A stretch of DNA of 64,000 nt from an uncultured Caryophanales bacterium. Its GTDB lineage: Bacteria > Bacillota_I > Bacilli_A > RF39 > UBA660. The notes beneath the pieces are model-generated. The model ran no database searches, had not been told where the DNA came from, and was given only the letters and a program-made list of their open reading frames with translations. The stretch lies in NCBI GenBank assembly GCA_947564265.1, contig CANOBK010000001.1, positions 62,001 through 126,000 on the forward strand, in the 5' to 3' direction. Each line of letters starts with the position of its first letter. Position 1 is the first letter of the stretch. The translations under genes were made by a program, and so were the position numbers. This document shows positions 8,386 through 17,289 of the stretch, one piece after another.

Positions 8386-9762
8386 ATGATTAAGCAAGAT
8401 GTCTTTGTGGAAGCAATCACTGAAACGATACAAAATCATCCTTTAACACCTAAAGATTTAAAGCGTTGGTTTTACGGAAGTATTATGGAGGGTGTGAATC
8501 TTCAATCCTTTACTAGAGAAAACGATGCCAGAAATAAAGTAGAAGGAATTTCTTCTGATAGTTTTTTAGCACTTACTTTGGAAAGTGTTGTCCATTTTTA
8601 TTACTTGATCAAAGAAAAAAACGATAAGAATGAATTTGAAGAGGAGAGCTGGGATTTAATTCAAATCATGAAGCATCCTGAAATCAATGCCTCCCTTTAT
8701 TTTAGAACCCATAGTGAAAAACTAATTCAGGCGATTGATATAGCTGTAAAGTATTTATACCAAATGGATATGATTCCTGATAATTTGACCCAGGAACAAT
8801 CCATTCTATTAAATAAAGTATTTTCCGATATAGAGGAAGCAAAAGAAATTGATAAGATTAAAATCAATTATAAAACGATTAATTCTTGTATTTTAGATAT
8901 TTTAGATGGGACCCAATTAAAAAATCAAAGAACTAGTTACTTAATAGATGGAAACTTATCTGCGGCACAAGATATTGGAAAGATTCGAACGAATCAAGAG
9001 GATTCTGTTTTAATTATGTCTCATCCTGAATTACCAGAATTTAAATTTTTAGCAGTTTCCGATGGAATGGGTGGAGTAGAGTATGGAGAAAAGGCAAGTA
9101 ATTATACTGTTAAGAAGCTTAGTGAATGGTTTTCTTCTCTCCCAAAGCATTTTTATTATGATTCTACCCTAGTAGCTGAGAAGCTCAATGATAAAATTCA
9201 AGAAATCAGTCAAGAAATTTACAGCACATTTAATCAGGAAAGACTCTGCAGTGGAGCGACTCTAGTGACAGCTGTTGTTACCAAAGAGGATACTCTCATT
9301 TCTAATATTGGAGATTCTAGGGCATATGTGGTAAATGAAAGTGATATTACTTTAATTACTGAGGATGAATCTATGGCTTATTTATTTAGAAAGCAAAAAG
9401 GCGAAATAGAACAATCTATCTTAGATGATTTACGATTCGCAAGAAATGGTAGTGTAATTTTGCGTTGTATGGGAATGGAAAATGTAGGAGAACCGCAATT
9501 TTATAGTATTTCTAATCATTCTTATGATAAATTACTTTTATTTAGTGATGGCGTGACTGATGCGTTAGCTACCGATCGAATTCGAGTGATTGCTCAAAAC
9601 ACTTCTTCCTCAAAAATTGCCAATTTACTAGTGCAAGAGGCAGTCAATCAAGATGCTGTTCGAAAGCAAGGAGAAGATATCAATCATTATGGAAAAGTTG
9701 TTGCTGGTCATGATAACGCTACGGCAGCTGTATATGATAATAGAGAGTATAGGAGGAAGTAG
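8386..9762 (+). CDS. PP2C-type protein phosphatase with unknown N-terminal domain
   Basis: A 458-residue protein. The start is ATG 8386, because AGGAGG lies just before it; the GTG at 8368 is upstream of that site. Residues 1 to about 185 form a helical region that I do not recognise. The PP2C domain begins near residue 195: NQEDSVL (Asp206), SDGMGG (Asp226), GDSRAYV (Asp310), SDGVTDAL (Asp388, Asp392) and GHDNAT (Asp443). These are the metal-binding Asp positions, so the phosphatase should be active on Ser/Thr phosphoproteins. There is no membrane segment or kinase partner nearby. It is probably in an operon with pgi and the DUF1292 gene. Confidence 0.85.
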   Translation: MIKQDVFVEAITETIQNHPLTPKDLKRWFYGSIMEGVNLQSFTRENDARNKVEGISSDSFLALTLESVVHFYYLIKEKNDKNEFEEESWDLIQIMKHPEINASLYFRTHSEKLIQAIDIAVKYLYQMDMIPDNLTQEQSILLNKVFSDIEEAKEIDKIKINYKTINSCILDILDGTQLKNQRTSYLIDGNLSAAQDIGKIRTNQEDSVLIMSHPELPEFKFLAVSDGMGGVEYGEKASNYTVKKLSEWFSSLPKHFYYDSTLVAEKLNDKIQEISQEIYSTFNQERLCSGATLVTAVVTKEDTLISNIGDSRAYVVNESDITLITEDESMAYLFRKQKGEIEQSILDDLRFARNGSVILRCMGMENVGEPQFYSISNHSYDKLLLFSDGVTDALATDRIRVIAQNTSSSKIANLLVQEAVNQDAVRKQGEDINHYGKVVAGHDNATAAVYDNREYRRK

Positions 9763-9763
9763 A

Positions 9764-10051
9764 ATGAGTGAAAAATTGACAATTTCTAATACTAGTGGCA
9801 AGAGTAAAGAATTAGATATTCTCTTTACTTTTGAGTCAAGAAGTACAAAAAAGAAATATGTTACTTATACTGATTATTCAAAAGACTCAGATGGTAGTAT
9901 TAACTGTTGGTCTTCTATTTTAGAAAATGGAAAATTAATTTCCATCGAAACAGAAGAGGAACTTCAATGGATTAATAAAATTCTTGAGACGATTATGGTA
10001 AGTACTAAATTAAAGTATCGAATCAATCAAACAGATTATAATTTAAACTAG
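9764..10051 (+). CDS. DUF1292 family protein
   Basis: A 95-residue protein whose start, ATG 9764, is fixed by AGGAGG at 9751-9756; an upstream open frame overlaps the phosphatase in another frame and is ignored. The sequence follows the small acidic DUF1292/YrzB-like pattern: an FTFES-type strand, KYVTYTDYS, ILENGKLISIETEEEL, then a short C-terminal helix. Its function is unknown in the family. It follows the PP2C gene with 1 nt spacing, and its last codons form the 5' arm of the terminator. Confidence 0.75.
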   Translation: MSEKLTISNTSGKSKELDILFTFESRSTKKKYVTYTDYSKDSDGSINCWSSILENGKLISIETEEELQWINKILETIMVSTKLKYRINQTDYNLN

Positions 10052-10069
10052 AATTATAATCTGTTTTTT
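10028..10069 (+). terminator. strong terminator overlapping the DUF1292 stop codon
   Basis: AACAGATTATAATT and AATTATAATCTGTT are perfectly complementary around TAAACTAG, followed by TTTTTT. Confidence 0.9.
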
Positions 10070-10347
10070 AGAATTTTCATTTATTTTGTGTTAACTAATT
10101 GTAAATTGATTTTGAAAGATTTGGTTGTCTTAGTAAACAGGCAATCCGTCTAAAAACGTTATAGATATAAGGTTAAAAATCGTCATAACGTATACGAATT
10201 TATCAATCGATTAAGATTTTATTTTTCTCAATTTTATTTTATTTCTACAGAAAAATTAAGAATTCTCTTTTTTTTATGGAAGAAGACTCAAAAATCAAGT
10301 ATAATAAAAAGTAGAGAAGACATAATGATAACGAAGGGGGAAATGCT
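10070..10347 (+). other. intergenic region upstream of deoD
   Basis: No gene is visible on either strand. It contains an inverted repeat ACGTTAT...ATAACGT (about 10157-10195, 7-bp arms about 22 nt apart) of unknown meaning, and a TATAAT-type -10 at 10300-10305 without a good -35, which probably drives deoD. Confidence 0.4.
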
Positions 10348-11055
10348 ATGTCAAATACGCCAACTGCACATATTGAAAGTGAGCAATCACAAATTGCTAA
10401 AAATGTTATTATGCCAGGGGATCCATTACGCGCAAAGTATATTGCTGAAAATTTTTTGGAGGATGTTGTTTGTGTCAATACAGTTAGAAACTGCCTTGGG
10501 TATACAGGAACTTATCATGGAACACCAATCACAGTGTTTGCTTCTGGAATGGGAATGCCAAGTATTGGAATTTATTCCTATGAGTTATTTAAATACTATG
10601 GAGTAGAAAATATTATTCGTGTTGGGACTGCTGGTAGTTATAGTAAAGAAATTGAAGTTTTAGACATTGTATTGACTCAAAAATCTTATTCAGATAGTAG
10701 TTTTGCTTTGGTCCAGAATGGATTTCAAGGGGACTATATCGAGGCTTCAGAAAAATTAAATCAAAAAATTTTTGAGACTGCATTAGAAAAAAATATGAAA
10801 GTAAACAAACAAAATATTTATTCTAGTGATGTTTTTTATAATGATATTTCAAGTAAATTGGTAGAGAAATATGATTTAAAAATAGTAGAGATGGAATCTT
10901 TTGCTTTGTTTCATAATGCCAAAATTTTAGGAAAAAATGCGGCTTGTTTACTTACAATTTCTAATAATTTTGAAACGGGAGAAGAGACTACTTCTCAAAT
11001 GAGAGAGCAAGGTTTTAAAGAAATGATGATACTTGCACTAGATTCTTGTTTATAA
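10348..11055 (+). CDS. deoD: DeoD-type purine nucleoside phosphorylase with Asp-to-Asn change
   Basis: A 235-residue hexameric-type nucleoside phosphorylase, cleaving purine (deoxy)ribonucleosides with phosphate. It has MPGDPLRAKYIAE (phosphate-binding Arg), VNTVRNCLGYTGTYHG (Arg equivalent to E. coli Arg43), IRVGTAGS and the VEMESFALF sugar/base-binding Glu. In E. coli DeoD the general acid Asp204 lies in a TVSDH motif; here the motif is TISNN with Asn206. The partner Arg (E. coli Arg217) is kept as Arg219. GAAGGGGG precedes ATG 10348. Ribose-phosphate products would feed the deoB-encoded phosphopentomutase later in the window. Confidence 0.9.
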   Translation: MSNTPTAHIESEQSQIAKNVIMPGDPLRAKYIAENFLEDVVCVNTVRNCLGYTGTYHGTPITVFASGMGMPSIGIYSYELFKYYGVENIIRVGTAGSYSKEIEVLDIVLTQKSYSDSSFALVQNGFQGDYIEASEKLNQKIFETALEKNMKVNKQNIYSSDVFYNDISSKLVEKYDLKIVEMESFALFHNAKILGKNAACLLTISNNFETGEETTSQMREQGFKEMMILALDSCL

Positions 11056-11094
11056 AATAGAATTTAAGAACATACTATAAAAGAGGTGAGACAT

Positions 11095-12369
11095 TTGAAC
11101 TATAAGAAATTAGATATGGGATCTTATCAATTACATTTGATTCCAACAGACCGTTTTAAAACAATTCTTACAAGAGTTTGTCTTAGAGATAAGATCGTAA
11201 AAGAAGAAATTACATTAAGAAATTTTTTAACTAACTTTTTAACTTATTCTACAGCTACTTATAAAACAAAAAGAGAACTTGTTTTAAAGGCACAAGATTT
11301 ATATGCTGCTAATATTTATACAAAGACTTATCGTGCTGGAAATTATAATATGATGAGTTTCTATCTATCTATACTTTCAGAAAAATATACAGAAAAGGGT
11401 ATGATTGAGCAATCCATTGCCCTTCTATCAGATATCCTTTTCAATCCAAATTTTGAAGATGATGAGACTTTCGAAGAGGCCTTTCACTTTTTATATAGTG
11501 CCATGGAAAATGCAATTCAAGGTCTAAAGGAGGACCCAACCCTTTATTCGGCTGTTCGTATGCTAGAAAATTTAGGAGAAAATGAGCCTTATTCTTTTCA
11601 TGAACATGGATATATGGAAGATTTAGAAAAAATTAACCGTTCTACACTGATGGATTATTATCAAAAGGTGTTGAATCATAGTTTGGTTGACATTTATATC
11701 ATAGGAAATTTCGATGAACAAGAAATGATAGAAATTATTAAAAAATATATGAAGTTTGAAACTTTTAAACGTCCCAAAGAGTCTCAAATTATTTTTCATG
11801 AAAAATTACCAAAGAAAATTAAAACGGAAAAAGAGAGTACGGAAGGAGCTCAATCTAAGTTATCTATTGGTTGCAAAATTGATAAGTTAAATGAATTTGA
11901 AAGAAATTATGTTTTAACCATTTATAATTTTTTGCTTGGTAATGGAAGTGAGTCAAAATTTTTTAGAATCATTCGTGAAAAGCATTCTCTTGCTTATTAT
12001 ATTTATTCTTCTTTAAACAAACTAGATCATTTGATGATTATTCGGGCGGGAATTTCAAAGGAAAATTTCAACGCTACTATGAAATTAGTAAAGAAATTAA
12101 TGAAAGAAGTAGAAGAAGGGTCATTTACAGAAGAAGATATGGAGATTGCTAAAAATAATTATGTTACTTTCTTAAAGGAAATTGAAGATAATGAAAGTGC
12201 AATTATTGAGACTTATTTAGCAAGGGATTTACTAAACTTAGGGGATATTGAAGAAAGGAAAAAGGAAATTTTAAAAGTTACAAAAGAAGATATCATGAAG
12301 ATAGCTAAAAAAGTAAAAATAGATACCGTTTTCCTTTTGGAAGGAGAGATGGAAGATGAAGGAAATTAA
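11095..12369 (+). CDS. yfmF: M16-like peptidase homologue, YfmF type (inactive partner)
   Basis: A 424-residue protein. The start is probably TTG 11095, since AGAGGTG (11083-11088) is its ribosome-binding site and an upstream in-frame GTG lies inside that site. It has the two-lobed M16 fold (EFERNYVLTIYNFLLGNGSESKF region in the second lobe) but no HxxEH zinc motif, so it should be non-catalytic. It overlaps the active YfmH-like gene by 14 nt, the usual arrangement of the YfmF/YfmH pair linked in Bacillus to EF-P 5-aminopentanol modification. The assignment rests on architecture and pairing. Confidence 0.8.
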   Translation: MNYKKLDMGSYQLHLIPTDRFKTILTRVCLRDKIVKEEITLRNFLTNFLTYSTATYKTKRELVLKAQDLYAANIYTKTYRAGNYNMMSFYLSILSEKYTEKGMIEQSIALLSDILFNPNFEDDETFEEAFHFLYSAMENAIQGLKEDPTLYSAVRMLENLGENEPYSFHEHGYMEDLEKINRSTLMDYYQKVLNHSLVDIYIIGNFDEQEMIEIIKKYMKFETFKRPKESQIIFHEKLPKKIKTEKESTEGAQSKLSIGCKIDKLNEFERNYVLTIYNFLLGNGSESKFFRIIREKHSLAYYIYSSLNKLDHLMIIRAGISKENFNATMKLVKKLMKEVEEGSFTEEDMEIAKNNYVTFLKEIEDNESAIIETYLARDLLNLGDIEERKKEILKVTKEDIMKIAKKVKIDTVFLLEGEMEDEGN

Positions 12370-13630
12370 GTTAAGTGGATTAGATCAAAGTGTTTTCTTT
12401 GAAAAACTAGAAAATGGTCTAGAAGTTTACTTTATTCCTTATAAAAACAAGACCAATTATACAATGCATTATGTGACTAAATTTGGTTCTACCAATACTA
12501 CGTTTTGTCCAATTGATGAAAAAGAGTATATTACTGTTCCTGATGGAATTGCTCACTTTTTAGAGCATAAAATGTTTGAACAAGAAGATGGCGTAGATCC
12601 ATTCACTTTTGCTTCTAAATCTGGAACGAACTCTAATGCTTCCACTAGTTATAAAATTACAAGGTATTATTTCGAAGGAAGTAATAACTTTAAAGAGAAC
12701 TTGGATTATTTACTAACCTATGTTCATAGTCCTTATTTTACAGAAGAAAATGTAGAAAAAGAAAAGGGGATTATCGCGGAAGAAATTAAACAGTATGATG
12801 ATGAAATCGATTGGATTTTAGATGAAGAACTAAGAAAGTCTATCTTTCAAAAAGATTCTACTAGAATTGATATTGCAGGAACGGTAGAATCCATTAGTGG
12901 AATTACGAAAGATTTGCTATATAAGACTTATACTGCTTATTATCAACCAAGTAATATGATATTATTAGTTAGCGGTTCTTTTAATAAAGAGGAAGCTTTA
13001 GAAACAATTCAGAATAATAAAGCTCTCAATGCAGCAATTACTAATTATACAATTAAAGAGAAAAAAGCGAAGGAACCAGTAGAAGTTGCTAGAAAAGAAT
13101 ACAGTTTTAAATTCCCAATTGTAAACCCAAAGGTAGCTTATGGAATGAAGATCCCAGTCAAGGGAATTAAAGACAGATACCGTTTTAATCTTTACGTTGG
13201 AATGATTTTAAATATATTATTTGGATTATCTTCTAGATTTCGAGAGCGTATGAAGAAAGAAAAATTGATGACATCATTCTACAATGAAAGAGATTTTGTA
13301 GGAGATTATTTAATCATTAATTTTTATGCAGATAGTAAAGACGCAAAAAAATTAGTCGAAGAAATCAAGAAAGAACTCAAAACAGGAAATATTACGGAAG
13401 AAGAGATAGAACGACTAAAAAAAGTATGGATATCTTCTGAGGTAGTTATGGTTGATAATATTGCTTTAACACTTGATAATCTTTTAGATGATATTATCAG
13501 TTACGGAGAAATTATTCCTAATAAGATCGATTTGTATCGATCTATGAACCGAAAAGGGTTGGAAGAGATTTATAAAAAAATAGATTTTGATAACGCTAGT
13601 GTTGTTTATGTAGAGCCAAAAGAATCATAA
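12356..13630 (+). CDS. yfmH: M16 family zinc peptidase, YfmH type
   Basis: A 424-residue protein. The zinc-binding, inverted motif is HFLEH (in GIAHFLEHKMFE, about residues 66-77), with the downstream third ligand region NVEKEKGIIAEEIKQY (Glu about 142-145), so it should be an active metallopeptidase. The second half is the non-catalytic M16 lobe. GGAGAG lies before ATG 12356. It overlaps the 3' end of the yfmF-like gene, and the two products probably form a heterodimer as in other M16 pairs. Known Bacillus homologues act with EF-P modification; this role is inferred. Confidence 0.88.
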   Translation: MKEIKLSGLDQSVFFEKLENGLEVYFIPYKNKTNYTMHYVTKFGSTNTTFCPIDEKEYITVPDGIAHFLEHKMFEQEDGVDPFTFASKSGTNSNASTSYKITRYYFEGSNNFKENLDYLLTYVHSPYFTEENVEKEKGIIAEEIKQYDDEIDWILDEELRKSIFQKDSTRIDIAGTVESISGITKDLLYKTYTAYYQPSNMILLVSGSFNKEEALETIQNNKALNAAITNYTIKEKKAKEPVEVARKEYSFKFPIVNPKVAYGMKIPVKGIKDRYRFNLYVGMILNILFGLSSRFRERMKKEKLMTSFYNERDFVGDYLIINFYADSKDAKKLVEEIKKELKTGNITEEEIERLKKVWISSEVVMVDNIALTLDNLLDDIISYGEIIPNKIDLYRSMNRKGLEEIYKKIDFDNASVVYVEPKES

Positions 13631-13670
13631 TTTTAACAGCTTGTACATACAAATAGAATAGGTGATTTCT

Positions 13671-14858
13671 ATGAAAAAAAAGAAAAATATGATAACAGCT
13701 GGTTTATTGGTAGTAGTCTTAGGACTTACTACCTTTTTTAGTACACTTTGTAAAGTGGAACTTCCTAATGAAGAAAGGACTTCTCCTGAAGAAAAAAGAG
13801 CGGTCTTTTTCTCTTATATGGAGATCGAAAAGTATTTTCAAGGAGTAGGAGAGGAGGAAGCAAAAACCAAAATTCGTGAAATTGTTACTTTTTTAAAAGA
13901 AAAGAATTTTAATATGATTTTGCTTCAGGTTCGTTCCTTTTCGGATGCTATTTACCCATCAAAAATTTATCCCATGTCAAAAACATTGACCGGAATCGAA
14001 AATAGTGAATATCCCTTTGATTTTCTTGCTTATTTTATTGAAGAGGCACATAAAAGAGAAATTGAGGTTCATGCTTGGATTAACCCTTATCGAGTTCGAA
14101 ATAATACTGATGTCCAATCTCTCAGCTTAAAAAATCCAGCATATGGATGGCTTGGGACTAATAAAGTGAAGGTAATAGAAAATCAGGGAATTTATTATAA
14201 TCCAGCTTCTATCGAGGTTCAGGATTTAATCATTCAAGGAATTGAAGAACTGATAGACAACTATTCAATTGATGGAATTCATTTTGACGACTATTTTTAT
14301 CCAGATGACACAATCGATCAGGAGGAATATCAGGAATATCAAATGACCATGACAAAACAGGAATTTCATTTAGCGCAGGTGAATCAACTAATTAGACGTG
14401 TCTATGAAACGGTAAAAAAGAAAGAAGGACTTGTTTTTGGGATTAGTCCTGAAGGAAATATCGATAATAATTATCAAAGAAACTATGCGGATGTTAAAAC
14501 ATGGTTAAAAGAAGATGGTTATATTGATTATATTATGCCACAAATTTATTATGGATTTGAAAATGAAGTGAAGCCTTTTGAAAGAACTTTAGAAGAGTGG
14601 AATGATTTAATTCAAAATGATGTAGTCTTACTACCAGCTTTGGCTCTTTATAAATCGGGATTGTTAGATCAATATGCAAAAAGTGGTAGTGCTGAATGGC
14701 AGAATCATACTGATATTATCAAAAGAGAAATTGAAGCGAGTAGAAAAATACCGAAATATCAAGGTTTTTCCTTATTCCGCTTTGGTTATTTATACGATGA
14801 TACAGAAAATCAAAATTTAAAAGAAGAACGAGAAAAAATTTTTGAATTATTCAAATAA
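13671..14858 (+). CDS. exported GH10-like (DUF187/GHL10) glycosidase
   Basis: A 395-residue protein. The start is ATG 13671, with AATAGGTGAT before it. A basic N-terminus and one hydrophobic segment (about residues 7-26) suggest a signal anchor or signal peptide. The rest matches the TIM-barrel family PF02638: FSYMEIEKYF, MILLQVRSFSDAIYPSK, HAWINPYR, SIDGIHFDDYFYP, FGISPEGN, YIDYIMPQIYYGFE and a final GFSLFRFGYL. Residues in HFDD and MPQIY line the putative active site. Family members are predicted to hydrolyse cell-wall or exopolysaccharide glycans; the substrate is not known. It lies downstream of the M16 pair. Confidence 0.85.
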   Translation: MKKKKNMITAGLLVVVLGLTTFFSTLCKVELPNEERTSPEEKRAVFFSYMEIEKYFQGVGEEEAKTKIREIVTFLKEKNFNMILLQVRSFSDAIYPSKIYPMSKTLTGIENSEYPFDFLAYFIEEAHKREIEVHAWINPYRVRNNTDVQSLSLKNPAYGWLGTNKVKVIENQGIYYNPASIEVQDLIIQGIEELIDNYSIDGIHFDDYFYPDDTIDQEEYQEYQMTMTKQEFHLAQVNQLIRRVYETVKKKEGLVFGISPEGNIDNNYQRNYADVKTWLKEDGYIDYIMPQIYYGFENEVKPFERTLEEWNDLIQNDVVLLPALALYKSGLLDQYAKSGSAEWQNHTDIIKREIEASRKIPKYQGFSLFRFGYLYDDTENQNLKEEREKIFELFK

Positions 14859-14884
14859 ATATATCTTCTCTTAGAGATAAAAAA

Positions 14885-14912
14885 TTGACAAACATTGATT
14901 CTTTATTATAAT
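14885..14912 (+). promoter_or_regulatory. near-consensus sigma-A promoter
   Basis: TTGACA (14885-14890), 16-nt spacer, TATAAT (14907-14912), 36 nt before the gene at 14948. Confidence 0.85.
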
Positions 14913-14947
14913 ATATAGTAAATTTAAAGTTGATAAGAGGGGAATTT

Positions 14948-15958
14948 ATGGAAAGTTTAGAATTGGGAAATGGGAAAAGTAAAGAACAAATTTATATGGA
15001 GGAGTTATATAGAAGAATTGGCTTTGATTTTGAGTTGTTTGATCTTCCTGTGACAGCGAGTAAAGAGGAGTATGATAGAAAGTATCAAATTAGTTGCCAA
15101 GAATATCTCGCTGGTAATCTAACTAGAGAAAAGTGGTCACGTATTGATAGGGCTTATTCTGTGTTATGCGACTATTACAAAAGGAAAGAACAAGAAGAAA
15201 GAGAAGAGGCAGATCGAAAAAATAGAGATGCGCAGTGGGAAGCAGAAAAACTTCGAAGACAAATAGATGCAAAATGGGATGAAGAATTAAGAAAAGGATC
15301 TCTATGGGCTACTTTAGAAGCATTACAGAAACAAGAATCTAGAATGCCTATCGAAAAATGTTGGGATTCTATTAAAAGGAAAATTTTTCTTCATTTAGGT
15401 GCTCAGTATGTAGAACAATATCAAGATTTTTTACAAGGTTTCTTAGAGTTATGGGATCAATTATATCAGGAAATATGTAGGGATGAATATGAAGAATGGG
15501 AACATAAAAATTTACAGACTTCTAGGTATCGATCAATTGGGATGGATGAATTAACTCTAGAAAGGTATGAATTAGGAAAATACTGTACATTATTCGAAAC
15601 TTCCAAATTATTCTCTCGAATGATTCCAGATAGTGATGACTACTATTTTTTAAATGCTCATTTTCAATTGATAGCGAACTTTAGAGAAATAGAATATAAA
15701 ATGGAATATCCTGAGAATTGTCCAATCTTCTCATTTTTAACTACCTCTCGAATACAAAAAGCCAAACAAGAATTTCTTGCTCGGTTTGATGAGGAAGTCA
15801 GGAATGGAATTCGAAAAAATTGTTTGGTAGATTCTCAAGAAATGCTTGAAGATATCCGAAGAAAATTGTCTTCTCATAATTCTCTTTTTCAGGTATCTGA
15901 GAAGAAACAAAAAAAGATTTCATCAAGTAATTATGTGCCAAATGACACTAATTTTTAA
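14948..15958 (+). CDS. charged cytoplasmic protein with degenerate J-like N-terminus, unknown
   Basis: A 336-residue soluble protein with AAGAGGGGAA before ATG 14948. Residues about 20-75 (EELYRRIGFDFELFDLP... EKWSRIDRAYSVLCDYYKRK) resemble the helix pattern of a J-domain but lack HPD. A highly charged, probably coiled-coil stretch follows (about 76-125, rich in E, R, K). The remainder is helical with several Trp/Tyr and no recognised motif. No membrane segment. It is driven by a strong promoter and is monocistronic. I do not recognise the family. Confidence 0.7.
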   Translation: MESLELGNGKSKEQIYMEELYRRIGFDFELFDLPVTASKEEYDRKYQISCQEYLAGNLTREKWSRIDRAYSVLCDYYKRKEQEEREEADRKNRDAQWEAEKLRRQIDAKWDEELRKGSLWATLEALQKQESRMPIEKCWDSIKRKIFLHLGAQYVEQYQDFLQGFLELWDQLYQEICRDEYEEWEHKNLQTSRYRSIGMDELTLERYELGKYCTLFETSKLFSRMIPDSDDYYFLNAHFQLIANFREIEYKMEYPENCPIFSFLTTSRIQKAKQEFLARFDEEVRNGIRKNCLVDSQEMLEDIRRKLSSHNSLFQVSEKKQKKISSSNYVPNDTNF

Positions 15959-15971
15959 TAAAAGAATAAAA

Positions 15972-16007
15972 CTAAAAATAGGAGATCTTAGGGAACTCCT
16001 ATTTTTC
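15972..16007. terminator. bidirectional terminator between convergent genes
   Basis: AAAATAGGAG and CTCCTATTTTT flank ATCTTAGGGAA; the hairpin has T-runs on both strands. It overlaps the tmcAL stop codon. Confidence 0.85.
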
Positions 16008-17147
16008 TTTTTGAATGGGAAACATGGCATATTCTAAATTTTCTAATATTTGTTGCGTTTGGGGAGGAAAACCTAAAAAATAAATAGAAGAAACCATTTT
16101 TTCATATTCTAGCATGTCAAACTTTTTCTTTGATAATGTTGTTACAATAGGAATCGATATTTCTTTTTTTATTTTATTCAAATATTTCTGTCCATTTGCA
16201 CTAAATCCTAGAATCCGAATATATTCAATATCAGTAAATTTTTTTGCTTTCTCTTTTGTAAAGTCACATAAGATATGACAGCACATTCTTTTTAAACGAT
16301 TATATGTATAGCGTTTGGTCTTGATTTCTTGAATAAAATCTTCAAAATTATTAGCTTTTTTGATTACTTTTTGAATTCGATTCTCAATTCCCTCATCGAC
16401 TGTTTGATAAATAGAGAGGTCATCTGAAGAAAGAATCTTATATTTAAAAAAAGCAAAATAGGCTTCTTCCAAGCTATCTTTTTCTTTTAATAATTCATAG
16501 ATAGAGTTAGGAACAGTTCCAGAAAAATCTCGATGGTCCTTAATTGCTTGACGAATACTAGTCGCACTACTGATTTCTCCAGTTATTTCTTTCTCATGAA
16601 AAGAATTCGTTCTTTGAATCGTTTTTGGAATGATTTTACTTTTTTGACGAATGATTTCTTTAATATAGGAAAGACCTAAAAGATCATTTGGAGTGGTAAT
16701 GATATCTTGACTATTAAAGGCTTTGTTTAAAGCAGTTGGGTAGTTTTCTCCTTCCTTTAAATAAAGCGCTACCTTGTTTTGATATTCCTCACTAAAGGTC
16801 ATTTGAGCAAGGGTTATTAATTTCTGAACATCATTACTTTCACTTCCAAAGTAGATTTTATCGACGCCTAGAGCATTTAAGATTTGGATGGCTCCTTTGG
16901 CAAAGAAATCTGCTCCTTGAGTAGCAAAGGGAAAAGGAAGTTCTACTACTAAATCAATTCCATAGTCAAGGCAAAGCTTTGTTTTTGTATATTTATCCAA
17001 ATAACTAGGAGTACCACGTTGCGTAAAGCTAGTAGTAATCACAGCGATAATCATACAGTTTGGTTCTAGTAATCGAATTTGTTTTAAATGATACAGGTGT
17101 CCATAATGAAATGGATTATATTCTGCGATAATTCCAATGTTAGCCAA
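15999..17147 (-). CDS. tmcAL: tRNA(Met) cytidine acetate ligase (YlbM)
   Basis: A 382-residue protein beginning MANIGIIAEYNPFHYGH, the nucleotidyltransferase HxGH motif of TmcAL, followed by TTSFTQRGTPSYLDKY and DLVVELPFPFATQGAD, both typical of the family. TmcAL activates acetate with ATP and acetylates C34 of elongator tRNA-Met. In Bacillus this gene (ylbM) lies next to ylbN-rpmF; here it is inverted and separated from yceD-rpmF by two genes. On the minus strand a GGAGGAG site (around 17153-17159) precedes the start. Length is typical (about 390-410). Confidence 0.93.
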   Translation of the reverse strand: MANIGIIAEYNPFHYGHLYHLKQIRLLEPNCMIIAVITTSFTQRGTPSYLDKYTKTKLCLDYGIDLVVELPFPFATQGADFFAKGAIQILNALGVDKIYFGSESNDVQKLITLAQMTFSEEYQNKVALYLKEGENYPTALNKAFNSQDIITTPNDLLGLSYIKEIIRQKSKIIPKTIQRTNSFHEKEITGEISSATSIRQAIKDHRDFSGTVPNSIYELLKEKDSLEEAYFAFFKYKILSSDDLSIYQTVDEGIENRIQKVIKKANNFEDFIQEIKTKRYTYNRLKRMCCHILCDFTKEKAKKFTDIEYIRILGFSANGQKYLNKIKKEISIPIVTTLSKKKFDMLEYEKMVSSIYFLGFPPQTQQILENLEYAMFPIQKEK

Positions 17148-17289
17148 AATAACTCCTCCTTTTAAAATTTTCTTTATTATATCATGAAGAAGAATAAAAT
17201 CGATAGAGAATTTCCTAGACGAATCAGGCCCTTTTTGATAAACTAGAAAATAAGAAGAGAATTATGTAGTTTTTTGGTGAGGGAATTTT

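Noticed and set aside
9653-9763. Earlier start for the DUF1292 gene overlapping the phosphatase
   Set aside because: AGGAGG at 9751-9756 fixes ATG 9764.
10325-10606. 93-residue ORF overlapping deoD in another frame
   Set aside because: DeoD coding is certain in this stretch; the ORF is a shadow.
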